DNA of 23,866 bases from SXIZ01 sp040079795 (GCA_040079795.1 JBEBJQ010000065.1:1-23866), one strand, 5' to 3'. Positions 15,983 through 23,830 are shown, counted from the first letter of the stretch. Translations and numbers: made by a program. Notes: generated from the letters alone by a model not told the origin.

Positions 15983-16560
15983 ACCTGTTTACGCTAAATC
16001 TTACTAGGCAATTATCCAAGCGCATGCTAATAATCATTTTTTAAAGCAATATGGAGTTTTAGTGAAATCCACAAATTGTTGTTATAAAGCTTCTGCATTT
16101 TTCTTTAGTATCGCTCAGGGTTCTGTTGACGTTTTGCCAATCAGGGAGAATTTACTGTTTTGGGCGGCATAAGCAGAATAGTGTTAAACGATGCAGAAAG
16201 GTTAAGATTATTGCCTTTCCTTGTCAGTTTAGATTAGGCAAAATTCGATCCAGTCTTTACTAAAATAATTTATGTTACAGATTAATGCGTTATAGAAATA
16301 AATAGCGTAAAGCATTGCTGTAGATATAACGTTAGCGCAACAATACACAGTTGATCGAGTGGTTTACGAAATTTCGGATAGGAGCAGCTTTGCTGTTGTT
16401 AACAAGTAAGTCGGGGTAAGGTCGAAGAATATTACAAACATAATGTAATGCGCATATGCACATTCTCAGGCGTACGCTATGACCATTATATCGACACACT
16501 CCCCCAACAAATCGTTATGGTTTTATAATAACGCCTCATTATTCAATATAGCCTCCCACT
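15983..16560. other. Divergent secA-ung intergenic region without a recognised gene
   Basis: These 578 bases are AT-rich and have stops in all frames; no conserved peptide was recognised. Small palindromes are present: TTGTTAACAA at 16396-16405 and ATTACA/TGTAAT at 16431-16449. A pair of inverted octamers TTCTGCAT (16091) and ATGCAGAA (16191) lies 100 bases apart. It could hold a decayed element or a small RNA, but nothing supports either firmly. It must also contain the ung promoter. Confidence 0.6.
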
Positions 16561-17244
16561 ATGCCTCAAGAAAAACCTGGTCAAATACATCCATCATGGC
16601 AAGCGGTGATTGGGGATGAGTTTAATAAGCCTTATATGCAGGCTTTGCGGGCTTTTTTACGTCAAGAAAAAGCCGCAGGCAGAATCATTTACCCATCGGG
16701 TTCATTGATTTTTAATGCCTTTAATCACACGCCATTTGAAAAGGTTAAGGTGGTGATCATTGGGCAAGACCCTTATCATGGCATAGGGCAGGCGCATGGG
16801 CTGAGTTTTTCTGTGCCGCAAGGGGTAACTTTGCCGCCGTCGTTGCTGAATATTTTTAAAGAGATTGCGTCTGATTTAAATATTCATATGAGTGGAAATG
16901 GCGATTTAACACCGTGGGCCAATCAAGGAGTATTGCTACTCAATGCCACGCTCACGGTAGCGCAAGCCAACGCGGGATCACACCAAGGGCAGGGCTGGGA
17001 GACTTTTACCGATGCGGCGATTACGGCATTAAACGCCCACCGTGAGGGTTTGGTGTTTGTGTTATGGGGCAGTTATGCGCAGAAAAAAGGCGCATTTATT
17101 GATGAGAAAAAGCATCTGGTGCTTAAGTCGCCACATCCTTCACCGCTTTCGGCGCATCGCGGTTTTTTTGGCAACTACCAGTTTTCTAAAATTAATCAGT
17201 ATTTAAGCCAGCATGGTCAAACGCCGATTGATTGGCAATTGTAG
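16561..17244 (+). CDS. ung: Uracil-DNA glycosylase
   Basis: Family 1 UDG removes uracil from DNA and starts base-excision repair. It has 227 residues. It shows the water-activating motif GQDPYHG (68-74, catalytic Asp70), LLLNATLTV in the middle, and the minor-groove loop HPSPLSAHRGFFG with His192. It is the last clearly native core gene: the sequence directly after it turns into insertion-element and R-M debris. No Shine-Dalgarno is evident before ATG 16561. Confidence 0.97.
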   Translation: MPQEKPGQIHPSWQAVIGDEFNKPYMQALRAFLRQEKAAGRIIYPSGSLIFNAFNHTPFEKVKVVIIGQDPYHGIGQAHGLSFSVPQGVTLPPSLLNIFKEIASDLNIHMSGNGDLTPWANQGVLLLNATLTVAQANAGSHQGQGWETFTDAAITALNAHREGLVFVLWGSYAQKKGAFIDEKKHLVLKSPHPSPLSAHRGFFGNYQFSKINQYLSQHGQTPIDWQL

Positions 17245-17274
17245 TACGGTGGGTTGGGGAAATTAACTTCAATG

Positions 17275-17562
17275 TTTAGGGTTTAAGCCCCCGCCTTTCA
17301 GGCGGGTAGATTTCATCTGAAGCTGTTTTAATGGAGTTATGATAGCGATTTTGCATGAGGAAGCAAAATGGGCTATAGATGCGGCAGCCACACAGTATTT
17401 AAAATTGAACACCATATTTGTATGGGTAACCAAATATATATTGTTACCAAGTTCTGAAAGGCGATGTAAGTGAGAGAGTCAGGGAAGCTGGTAAGACAGA
17501 CATGTGAAGCTTTTGAAATTCGGATTATAAGGGGAGTTGTCAGTAAGGATCACATTCATATT
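17275..17562 (+). mobile_element. IS200/IS605-family remnant, left end plus partial transposase
   Basis: A GC-rich hairpin CCCGCCT-TTC-AGGCGGG (17290-17306) lies 62 bases before the transposase start, as subterminal hairpins do at the ends of this family. A decayed Y1 transposase follows and breaks off at about 17562, where WYL-regulator coding sequence begins. The right end is missing. The exact left boundary is not certain. Confidence 0.6.
17368..17562 (+). pseudogene. tnpA: Broken IS200/IS605 TnpA (Y1 transposase) fragment
   Basis: Four pieces in shifting frames rebuild the N-terminal half of a Y1 transposase. MGYRCGSHTVFKIEHH runs from ATG 17368. After an extra A at 17416 comes FVWVTKY. 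After another extra base near 17438 comes YCYQVLKGDVSERVRE. After a third near 17487 comes LVRQTCEAFEIRIIRGVVSKDHIHI. The final DHIHI is the HxH metal-binding motif of the family (HUH nucleases). The catalytic tyrosine, which lies further C-terminal, is absent. A GAGGAAG ribosome-binding site precedes the ATG. Three frameshifts and the truncation make it certainly inactive. The family identity is read from motifs. Confidence 0.8.
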
Positions 17563-17994
17563 GCTTTAACCGATAATGGCCTGCGCTGGCATGTAAGGGC
17601 GTTTGATCGGAAAAGCCGGGAGTTTAGGGACTTTGTCATCACTCGCATCAAGCTGCCTGTTGTGATGAAAGGCGCCGAAGTTCTAACACACGAACGAAGC
17701 GACCAAGATATTCAGTGGACCCGTATAGTAGAACTCGAATTGGTCCTGCATCTCGATCAACCATACCCTGAAATTACCGAAATGGATTACGCCATGCGCG
17801 ACGGAATTCTACATATCAAACTCCGGGCGGCCACTGCGGGTTACACACTGCGTAAATGGAGCGTGGATTGTTCACCCGATCACAGCCTGCGCGACCCTGA
17901 ATATCGACTTTGACTTAAAGATCATTTGGCGCTTTACGGTGTGAAGAACGCCGTTTTAGCACCCGGTTATCAATTGTTCAAGCAAAGCGCCTAA
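17563..17994 (+). pseudogene. C-terminal part of a WYL-domain transcriptional regulator, with nonsense codon
   Basis: The sequence begins abruptly with ALTDNGLRWHVRAFDRKSRE, the core of a WYL domain, and continues through the C-terminal extension (TAGYTLRKWSVDCSPDHSLR). The N-terminal winged-helix half is missing and replaced in frame by the IS200 remnant. An open frame from GTG 17470 therefore encodes a transposase-WYL chimera. A TGA at 17911 interrupts the family text DPEYRL-*-LKDHLALYGVKNAVLAPGYQ. The stop stands where relatives would be expected to have Trp, so TGG to TGA is likely. The frame then continues to TAA at 17992. WYL regulators often control defence loci; this one probably once regulated the R-M genes downstream. 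Confidence 0.75.
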
Positions 17995-18019
17995 ATTCAA
18001 AAAACTCAATCACTGATAC

Positions 18020-19309
18020 ATGCTGGCCAACCCGCCGTTCGGCGTGGAGTGGAAGCCGGAAGAAGACTTCGTGCGCGATGAGTACGAAGATCAAGGCTTT
18101 TCAGGCCGTTTTGGTGCGGGCTTGCCACGCATCAACGATGGCTCGTTGCTATTTCTGCAGCACATGATTTCCAAGATACACAATCCGCCCAAAAACGGTG
18201 GCGACGGCTCTAAAATCGCCATCGTGTTTAACGGCTCGCCGCTGTTCACTGGCGACGCCAGTTCGGGCGAATCCAATATCCGCCGCTGGATCATCGAAAA
18301 TGATTTACTTGATGCCGTCGTCGCTCTGCCGGATCAGATGTTTTACAACACCGGCATTTATACCTATATCTGGATCGTCACCAACAAAAAGCCCACCCAT
18401 CGACTAGGCAAAGTGCAGTTAATCGGCTGTACCCGGCATTTCAAGAAAATGGACAAGAGCCTGGGCAATAAGCGCAACGAGCTTTCAGACGACCACATCA
18501 AGGAATTGGTGCGCCTGTACGCCGAACACCAGCATGATGCGGAAAGTGAAGTTATTTTGGACGGCAAACCCCAGCGCCGTGTGTGCAGCAAACTGTTTAA
18601 CAACCAAGACTTCGGCTTTCTGAAAATCACCGTTGAACGCCCGCTACGTCTGAATTTCCAAGTAAGTCCCGAGCGCATCGCCCGGCTGGACGAGCAAAGC
18701 GCCTTTGCCAATCTCGCCAGCAGCAAAAAGCGCAAGGACGATGCCGCCTATCGCGCCGAAGTTACTGCCGGACAAGAAACCCAAGCGCTGATCAAAGCCA
18801 CTCTGCACGAGGTGGAAAGCGAAAGCCTTTATCTCAACCGCGCCGAGTTTGAATCCCTGCTCACTGACACCTTGCAAGACGCAAGTGTCAAGCTGGGCGC
18901 ACCGCTGAAAAAAGCCATTTTGGCGGCGTTGTCCGAGCGTGATCCCAAAGCCGATATTTGTCTGGATGCCAAAGGTAACCCGGAGCCTGACCCCGAGCTG
19001 CGTGACACCGAAATCGTATCGTTACCGGATGACATCAGCCTGCCGCTGCCGCTTAAATATAACAACGAAACCGGCCACGACCCGCTGCTAAAATTGGTCA
19101 AAGAACACTGCGAAGCATATCTCAAGGCCGGAGTTCTGCCGCATGCGCCCGATGCCTGGATAGCCCACGACAAAACCAAAGTTGGCTATGAAATACCTCT
19201 GACCCGACATTTCTATGTCTACCAACCGCCGCGTCCGCTGGAGGACATCGCAGCAGAAATCAGCCAACTGGAGAAAGACATTATGGCTATGCTGAGTGAG
19301 GTGGTTTGA
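18020..19309 (+). pseudogene. hsdM: Type I R-M methylase subunit HsdM, N-terminally truncated
   Basis: HsdM methylates adenine when paired with HsdS. The frame starts at MLANPPFGVEWK, the catalytic NPPF motif (residues 4-7), preceded by one in-frame Tyr codon and then TGA at 18014. The N-terminal HsdM_N bundle and the SAM-binding motif I, which normally take up the first 200 or so residues, are gone. The rest is well kept: GRFGAGLPRINDGSLLFLQHM, GSKIAIVFNGSPLF, DAVVALPDQMFYNTGI, and a long charged C-terminal region. It has 429 codons and no further stops. Base composition is visibly more GC-rich than the core genes. Without the SAM site it cannot methylate. It could still bind HsdS if it were translated, but there is no Shine-Dalgarno at 18020. 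Confidence 0.85.
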
Positions 19310-19689
19310 TGAACCCATGTGTTTACCTATTAACCAGCCAAAAGAACGGTACCCTGTACATAGGCGTTACATCGAACTTGGTGCAACGTATTTGGCAGCA
19401 TCGTGAAGGCTTAGCGGAAGGATTTACCAAAAAATATAACGTCAAGACTTTGGTTTAGTACGAGCAGCATGCCACGATGGAAAGCGCCATAGGTCGAGAA
19501 AAAGCCCTTAAAAAATGGAACCGTGATTGGAAGTTAAAGTTAATCGAAAAGACGAATCCGCAATGGCTGGATCTTTGGCCGGAAATTATTGGCTCGACTG
19601 GCCCACGGACAACAACACATCGTCATTCCCGCCTTCGCGGGAATGACGAAGCGGATGACAAGCGTTCTGATCAAGATGGATTTTTATGA
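19309..19689 (+). pseudogene. GIY-YIG nuclease-domain gene with an in-frame stop
   Basis: The ATG overlaps the hsdM stop as ATGA. The product starts MNPCVYLLTSQKNGTLYIGV, with VYLL standing for GIY and YIGV for YIG. It continues with VQRIWQHREGLAEGFTKKY, where Arg and His fit the catalytic set. At 19456 a TAG interrupts VKTLV-*-YEQHATMESAIGREKALKKW; relatives would be expected to have Trp here, so TGG to TAG is likely. The later part reads ALKKWNRDWKLKLIEKTNP, the family C-terminus. The frame then runs on through a palindromic repeat and ends at 19689. Small GIY-YIG proteins of this type (about 95 residues) are common, but their role is poorly known. Placement inside an hsd operon is noted separately. 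Confidence 0.8.
19621..19648. repeat. Palindromic repeat, copy 2 (28-base perfect hairpin)
   Basis: CGTCATTCCCGC and GCGGGAATGACG are perfect 12-base inverted arms around CTTC. It overlaps the 3' part of the GIY-YIG pseudogene and is translated in its frame as HSRLRGND. It belongs to the same family as the repeats at 9602, 19731 and 21199. Confidence 0.85.
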
Positions 19690-19730
19690 CGCGCCAAACC
19701 GCTTATTCAAGCCGTCGACATCCAATGGCC

Positions 19731-19828
19731 CGTCATACCCGCAAGGAAGCGGGTATCCAATCCCTGGGACTGGAGGCTCCGATACGTCCCTGTAGCCTGG
19801 ATTCCGGCAATCCCTGCCGGAATGACGA
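19731..19828. repeat. Dispersed palindromic repeat, copy 3 (about 98 bases)
   Basis: It begins CGTCATACCC and ends GGAATGACG. It shares GGAAGCGGGTATCCA at the left and TGTAGCCTGG...TCCGGCAATCCC at the right with the copy at 9602-9698. It fills the gap between the GIY-YIG pseudogene and hsdS, ending 36 bases before hsdS. Confidence 0.8.
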
Positions 19829-19864
19829 ATCTGTTGGTGCGAATATCGATAGCGAGGCGTCCAT

Positions 19865-21307
19865 ATGACCGACTATCGTCCTTACACCCAATATAAACCG
19901 ATCCGGTGCCCCTGGCTTAAGGGGATACCAGATCATTGGAACTTCAAGCGAATTAAAAATGTAGCCACATGCAACGATGAGGCGCTTGACGAGCGGACTG
20001 ATCCTGGTTTTGAGATCGAATATGTAGATATTTCAAGCGTAACCCTTGTAAATGGAATTGAAAAATCAGAGTCGATGTTATTCGAGAAGGCACCGTCTCG
20101 AGCAAGACGCAAAGTTAAGAATGGCAACATTATCGTGTCCACCGTTCGTACATATCTCAAGACTATCGCACCGATTTGCGAGCCGCCGGAAAACATGATT
20201 GTTTCAACCGGCTCTGCGGTAATTCGACCTAAAGAAAACCTTCATTCTGATTTTGCGGGTTATCTATTGCAGTCCAATGGATTTGTTGGTGAGGTAGTCG
20301 CTAATTCAGTCGGCGTCAGCTATCCAGCTATCAATGCAAGCGACCTAGTTCGGATTCCAGCCTTAGAACCACCTTTGGACGAGCAGCAAGCCATCGCACA
20401 CTTCCTTGATTTCAAAACCGCGCAAATCGATGCCCTGATTGCCAAGAAACAAACCTTGCTCGACAAGCTGGCCGAAAAGCGCACGGCGTTGATTAGCCGT
20501 GCCGTCACCAAGGGGCTTGATCCATCGGTGCCGATGAAGGATTCGGGAGTGGCTTGGTTGGGCGAGATTCCGGCGTATTGGGTTTCTTCAAGGTTGCGAT
20601 TTGTTTCGTCCAACATTGAACAAGGATGGTCACCACAATGTAATAACCAACCAGCCAATATTGAGCAATGGGGAGTATTAAAAGTCGGTTGCGTAAATGG
20701 TGACAATTTTGATGAAACTGAAAATAAGGCTCTTCCAGATGATTTAGAGCCAAAATTCCGTTATGAGGTTAAGAGTGGAGATATTTTGGTAAGCCGAGCA
20801 AATACAAAAGAGTTACTGGGTAATGCTGCACTTGTAAAGAATGTTAGGCCGCATTTGATCCTCTGCGATAAGTTGTATCGAATAACGCCAAATGAACTTG
20901 TTCAGCCAGATTACTTGGTCAGGTTTCTTAGATCATCTATAGCGCGATATCAATACGAGAGGAATGCAACGGGTACTAGCGGTTCAATGCAAAATATAGG
21001 ACAAGATACTTTAAAAGACCTCCCTATCCCTTTACCCCCAAGGCCAGAGCAAGAAAAAATTTCCCAATACTTGCAAGAGATATTCTTAAAAAATGCTGTG
21101 GTAGAAAGAGACATCAATGCTGTGATCAGTAAGCTTAAGGAATATCGCTCAGCTATCATCACCAACGCTGTTACCGGAAAAATCGACGTGCGGGATTTCG
21201 TCGTTCCCGCGAAGGCGGAAACCCAGGAAGCAGAGAAACCGGCGGCTATTTTGGATTCCCGCGTGCGCGGGAATGACGGTTTATCAATGGAGCCAGCTCA
21301 TGCCTGA
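19865..21307 (+). CDS. hsdS: Type I R-M specificity subunit HsdS with repeat-encoded tail
   Basis: HsdS reads the bipartite DNA target for a type I methylase/restriction complex. It has 480 residues. TRD1 is at about 14-170 and ends in the conserved NASDLVRIPALEPPLDEQ. The central helix is at about 171-225 (AQIDALIAKKQTLLDKLAEKRTALI). TRD2 begins at WLGEIPAYW (231-239) and runs to about 392. The second helix (PEQEKISQYLQEIF...KLKEYRSAIITNAVTGKI) runs to about 440. From residue 446 the protein is encoded by a palindromic repeat (21199-21278), giving VPAKAETQEAEK...SRVRGNDG; the normal end would be near VRDF. GAGG stands about 10 bases before ATG 19865. The frame is intact, but its partners hsdM and hsdR are not. 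Confidence 0.92.
   Translation: MTDYRPYTQYKPIRCPWLKGIPDHWNFKRIKNVATCNDEALDERTDPGFEIEYVDISSVTLVNGIEKSESMLFEKAPSRARRKVKNGNIIVSTVRTYLKTIAPICEPPENMIVSTGSAVIRPKENLHSDFAGYLLQSNGFVGEVVANSVGVSYPAINASDLVRIPALEPPLDEQQAIAHFLDFKTAQIDALIAKKQTLLDKLAEKRTALISRAVTKGLDPSVPMKDSGVAWLGEIPAYWVSSRLRFVSSNIEQGWSPQCNNQPANIEQWGVLKVGCVNGDNFDETENKALPDDLEPKFRYEVKSGDILVSRANTKELLGNAALVKNVRPHLILCDKLYRITPNELVQPDYLVRFLRSSIARYQYERNATGTSGSMQNIGQDTLKDLPIPLPPRPEQEKISQYLQEIFLKNAVVERDINAVISKLKEYRSAIITNAVTGKIDVRDFVVPAKAETQEAEKPAAILDSRVRGNDGLSMEPAHA
21199..21278. repeat. Palindromic repeat, copy 4, inside the hsdS 3' end
   Basis: It begins CGTCGTTCCCGCGAAGGCGG and ends GGATTCCCGCGTGCGCGGGAATGACG. Its right half folds on itself as TTCCCGCG/CGCGGGAA. 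It is wholly within the open frame of hsdS and encodes that protein's last repeat-like residues. The next gene starts 22 bases later. Confidence 0.85.
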
Positions 21308-22339
21308 CATCGTGCCATTGCCCTCCGATTACGCCGCTTGGCTGACTGAGCTGAAAACCCGCATTCACAACGCCCAACAACGCGCCGCGCTGGCGGTCAA
21401 TCGTGAGCTGCTGTTGCTGTACTGGCAAATTGGTCAAGATATTCTGACGCGGCAAAACCAGCAAGGCTGGGGCGCTAAAGTCATTGAGCGATTGGCGCAG
21501 GATTTGTGCAACGCCTTCCCGGACATGAAGGGGTTTCGCCACGCAACCTGAAATACATGCGCGCCTTTGCCGAGGCGTGGCCTGATGCCGAATTTGTGCA
21601 AGCGGTGCTTGCACAATTGCCGTGGTATCACCAGTTGGCGTTGCTGGATAAGCTAAAAACCGAGGCAGAACGCCGCTGGTATGTCGCTAAGTCACTGGAG
21701 CACAACTGGTCACGCAACGTGCTGGTGATGCAGATCGAAACCCGCTTATTTGAGCGCAGCGGCACTGCCATCACCAACTTCGATGATCGCCTACCCAAAC
21801 CACAATCGGATTTGGCGCGCGAATCTCTGAAAGACCCTTACCGTTTTGATTTTCTGGGATTGACCGAAGCAGCGCAGGAACGCGAGATTGAAAATGCCCT
21901 GGTGAGGCATGTCACCGAATTTTTATTGGAATTGGGTGCAGGTTTTGCGTTTGTCGGGCGCCAGGTGTTGCTGGATGTGGGCGGCGATGAGTTTTTCATC
22001 GATTTGTTGTTTTATCACCTGAAATTGCGCTGTTACGTGGTGATTGAGCTTAAGGCCGGCGCATTTAAACCAGAGCATCTGGGCCAGCTTGGGTTTTATC
22101 TGACGGCGGTGGATAGGCAGATTAAGGACCAACACGATAGCCCTACCATTGGCCTGCTGCTGTGCAAAAGCAAAAACAAGGTCGTGGCCGAATATGCCTT
22201 GAGTGATAAAACTCAGCCTATGGGGATTGCCGAATACAAACTGCTGGAATCCTTGCCCGCCGAATTGCAAACCAGTCTGCCAAGCATTGAGGCGATTGAA
22301 CAGGCACTACAACACACTGACGGAGAGAGTGATGCATAA
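21300..22339 (+). pseudogene. DUF1016 (YhcG-like) PD-(D/E)XK nuclease, one-base frameshift
   Basis: The N-terminal part reads MPDIVPLPSDYAAWLTELK, then NRELLLLYWQIGQDILTRQ and LAQDLCNAFPDMKGF. At about 21534-21536 one T is missing from what should be TTTTCG. The frame then dies at 21551, while SPRNLKYMRAFAEAWPDAEF continues one frame over and runs to TAA 22337. The C-terminal half holds the nuclease core GDEFFIDLLFYHLKLRCYVVIELKAG (Asp...ExK). ATG 21300 overlaps the end of hsdS by 8 bases. Joined, it would be about 346 residues, the normal DUF1016 size. These proteins often travel with type I R-M genes; their job is not well established. A sequencing error at the T run cannot be excluded. Confidence 0.85.
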
Positions 22340-23104
22340 GGAAATCGACTTCGAAAACGACATCGAGCAGGCACTGATTAATAGCGGCGGCTATGCGAAA
22401 GGCGACCCGAAAACCTATGACCCGGAAATCGCACTGTTTCCGGCTGAGACAATCGCTTTTGTGCAAAAGACTCAAGCTAAAATCTGGGCGCGTTTGACGC
22501 AGCTTGATGCGAGCAAGGCCGAGTCTCTGTTGCTGGACAGCTTAGTTAAGGAATTAGCCGCTAAGGGTTCTTTGGCTGTGCTGCGAGAAGGCTTTAAGTG
22601 TGTGGGTAAAACAGTGCGAATCGCCTATTTTGCGCCCAATACCGGACTAGACCCTTTGGCTGCAAAAAATTACGCCGACAACCGCCTGACCATCACTCGC
22701 CAAGTCAAAACCAAGAGTGGCGCCATTCCTGACTTGGTGTTGGCGGTCAACGGCTTACCGGTGGTGACCTTGGAGTTGAAGAATCCGATGTCGGCGACAC
22801 ACTGGAATGTCGAAAATGCCAAGTCGCAATACCGTTATGAACGCGATCCCAAGGAGCTGTTGTTTGCGTTTAAGCAACGCTGTTTGGTGCATTTTGCCGT
22901 CGATACCGAGTTGGCGTTTATGACCACTAAGCTGGAAGGCAAGGAGAACTTCTTTTTGCCGTTCAATCTGGGGCATAAGCACGGTGCCGGCAACCCACCC
23001 GCAGAGGGTGATGTACGCACGACCTATCTATGGCATAAAGCGCTGACTCGGGATAGCTTGATGGATATACTCGCCCGTTTCATCCATTTGGATGTGGAAG
23101 AAAA
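22332..23104 (+). pseudogene. hsdR: Type I restriction subunit HsdR, N-terminal fragment
   Basis: HsdR is the translocating endonuclease of a type I system. Only about 257 codons survive: MHKEIDFENDIEQALINSGG, the PD-(D/E)XK nuclease core in IPDLVLAVNGLPVVTLELKNP (Asp and ExK), and the downstream block CLVHFAVDTELAFMTTKL. Homology ends at ARFIHLDVEEK just before 23105, where IS3 transposase coding begins. The helicase motors and C-terminal domain are absent. The open frame itself runs to 23150, with the last 14 or so residues read out of frame from IS DNA. ATG 22332 overlaps the end of the DUF1016 gene by 8 bases, with GGAGAGAG before it. It cannot restrict DNA without the motor. Confidence 0.88.
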
Positions 23105-23401
23105 GACCGTGGTAGCCAATATTGCTCTTATGCCTATCGGCAGTTGCTGAAAAAACACCAGATGCTGGGCAGCATGAGCGCCAAGGGGAGCTGCTATGAT
23201 AATGCCTGTGCGGAAAGCTTTTTCCACTCGCTCAAGGTGGAGGCTATTCACGACGAAGGTTTTGCCACACGTGAGGCCATGTGCCAAACGGTATTTGAAT
23301 ACATTGAAACCGACTATAACCGGGTTAGGCTGCACTCTACCAACAGCTACCTGAGTCCCGTAGGTTTTGAGGCAGGCTTTTATCAACAACTCGCTTCTTG
23401 A
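23105..23401 (+). pseudogene. IS3-family OrfB transposase, C-terminal fragment
   Basis: The frame reads DRGSQYCSYAYRQLLKKHQM from 23105, giving the second Asp of the DDE triad. It goes on to KGSCYDNACAESFFHSLKVE, which holds the catalytic Glu, and ends with the family tail ETDYNRVRLHSTNSYLSPVGFE and a TGA at 23399. The first Asp and the N-terminal OrfA helix-turn-helix are lacking, so it is inactive. Its frame differs from that of the hsdR fragment it abuts. Confidence 0.85.
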
Positions 23402-23428
23402 TGTGTCCATTTTTTCTGGGATAGATCA
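23105..23428 (+). mobile_element. IS3-family insertion sequence, right part only
   Basis: The last 98 codons of an IS3 OrfB transposase are followed by TGTCCATTTTTTCTGGGATAGATCA at 23404-23428, which resembles an IS3-group right terminal repeat. The left end, OrfA and most of OrfB are missing, so a deletion must have joined hsdR to mid-transposase. Confidence 0.75.
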
Positions 23429-23661
23429 TTAACGAAAATGACTGGGTATATAAAAAGGGGAAAAATGCTGAAATTCTTCCACTAAATCCAACAAATGACT
23501 TTGGATCTATTGAGAATATGGCTGATTACTATACACAACTTTTAAAATCCGCAAGTATATCAAAATATATTGATCGTTACGCGTTTGCTAAAACGGTAAA
23601 TAAGCACGATTATAATTATCAGGCCTACATGGTGGATGAAGTTGGTTTTAAGCTAAGCTAA
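23425..23661 (+). pseudogene. C-terminal fragment of an unidentified protein
   Basis: Directly right of the IS3 end an open frame without a start runs to TAA 23659. It reads NENDWVYKKGKNAEILPLNP, then NDFGSIENMADYYTQLLKSA and HDYNYQAYMVDEVGFKLS. It is AT-rich, unlike the R-M genes to its left. I do not recognise the family; its N-terminal part was probably lost with the left side of the IS. Any link to the R-M genes is unsupported. Confidence 0.55.
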
Positions 23662-23791
23662 GCAAACGGAAAGAAAGGTCACGTCCGAATCAGCTTATTT
23701 CGTTTAAATCTGAATCCGGTGAGTCAATTCAAAATTTACATCTCTGCGAAGAAGAATATTCTGTGTTTAGATACTGTCGTCACAAGATTAT

Positions 23792-23810
23792 GAGATAATC
23801 TCTCTATCTC
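23792..23810. repeat. Small inverted repeat before the last gene start
   Basis: GAGATA and TATCTC flank a 7-base ATCTCTC spacer, 20 bases before the next start codon. It may be an operator or part of an IS end; nothing decides between these. Confidence 0.3.
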
Positions 23811-23830
23811 AATAATTTTGAAGGAAAAGC

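Noticed and set aside
16091..16198. MITE with TTCTGCAT/ATGCAGAA terminal repeats
   Set aside because: Only eight bases match, the flanks diverge and there is no target duplication, so it can arise by chance.
17290..17306. Terminator of ung
   Set aside because: The hairpin has no T run and sits at the left end of the IS200 remnant, where such hairpins are part of the element. It may still hinder transcription incidentally.
17470..17913. A novel 147-residue protein of unknown family
   Set aside because: Its first 31 residues are IS200 transposase and the rest is the end of a WYL regulator; it is a deletion chimera with decayed flanks, not a new family.
19621..19828. CRISPR-like repeats
   Set aside because: The repeats are palindromic mobile-type elements at irregular spacing, without uniform spacers or any cas gene.
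17275..23104. A new multi-gene defence system (WYL + HsdM + GIY-YIG + HsdS + DUF1016 + HsdR)
   Set aside because: Most members are known companions of type I R-M loci and nearly all are broken here. Only the GIY-YIG placement is unusual, and it is reported separately.
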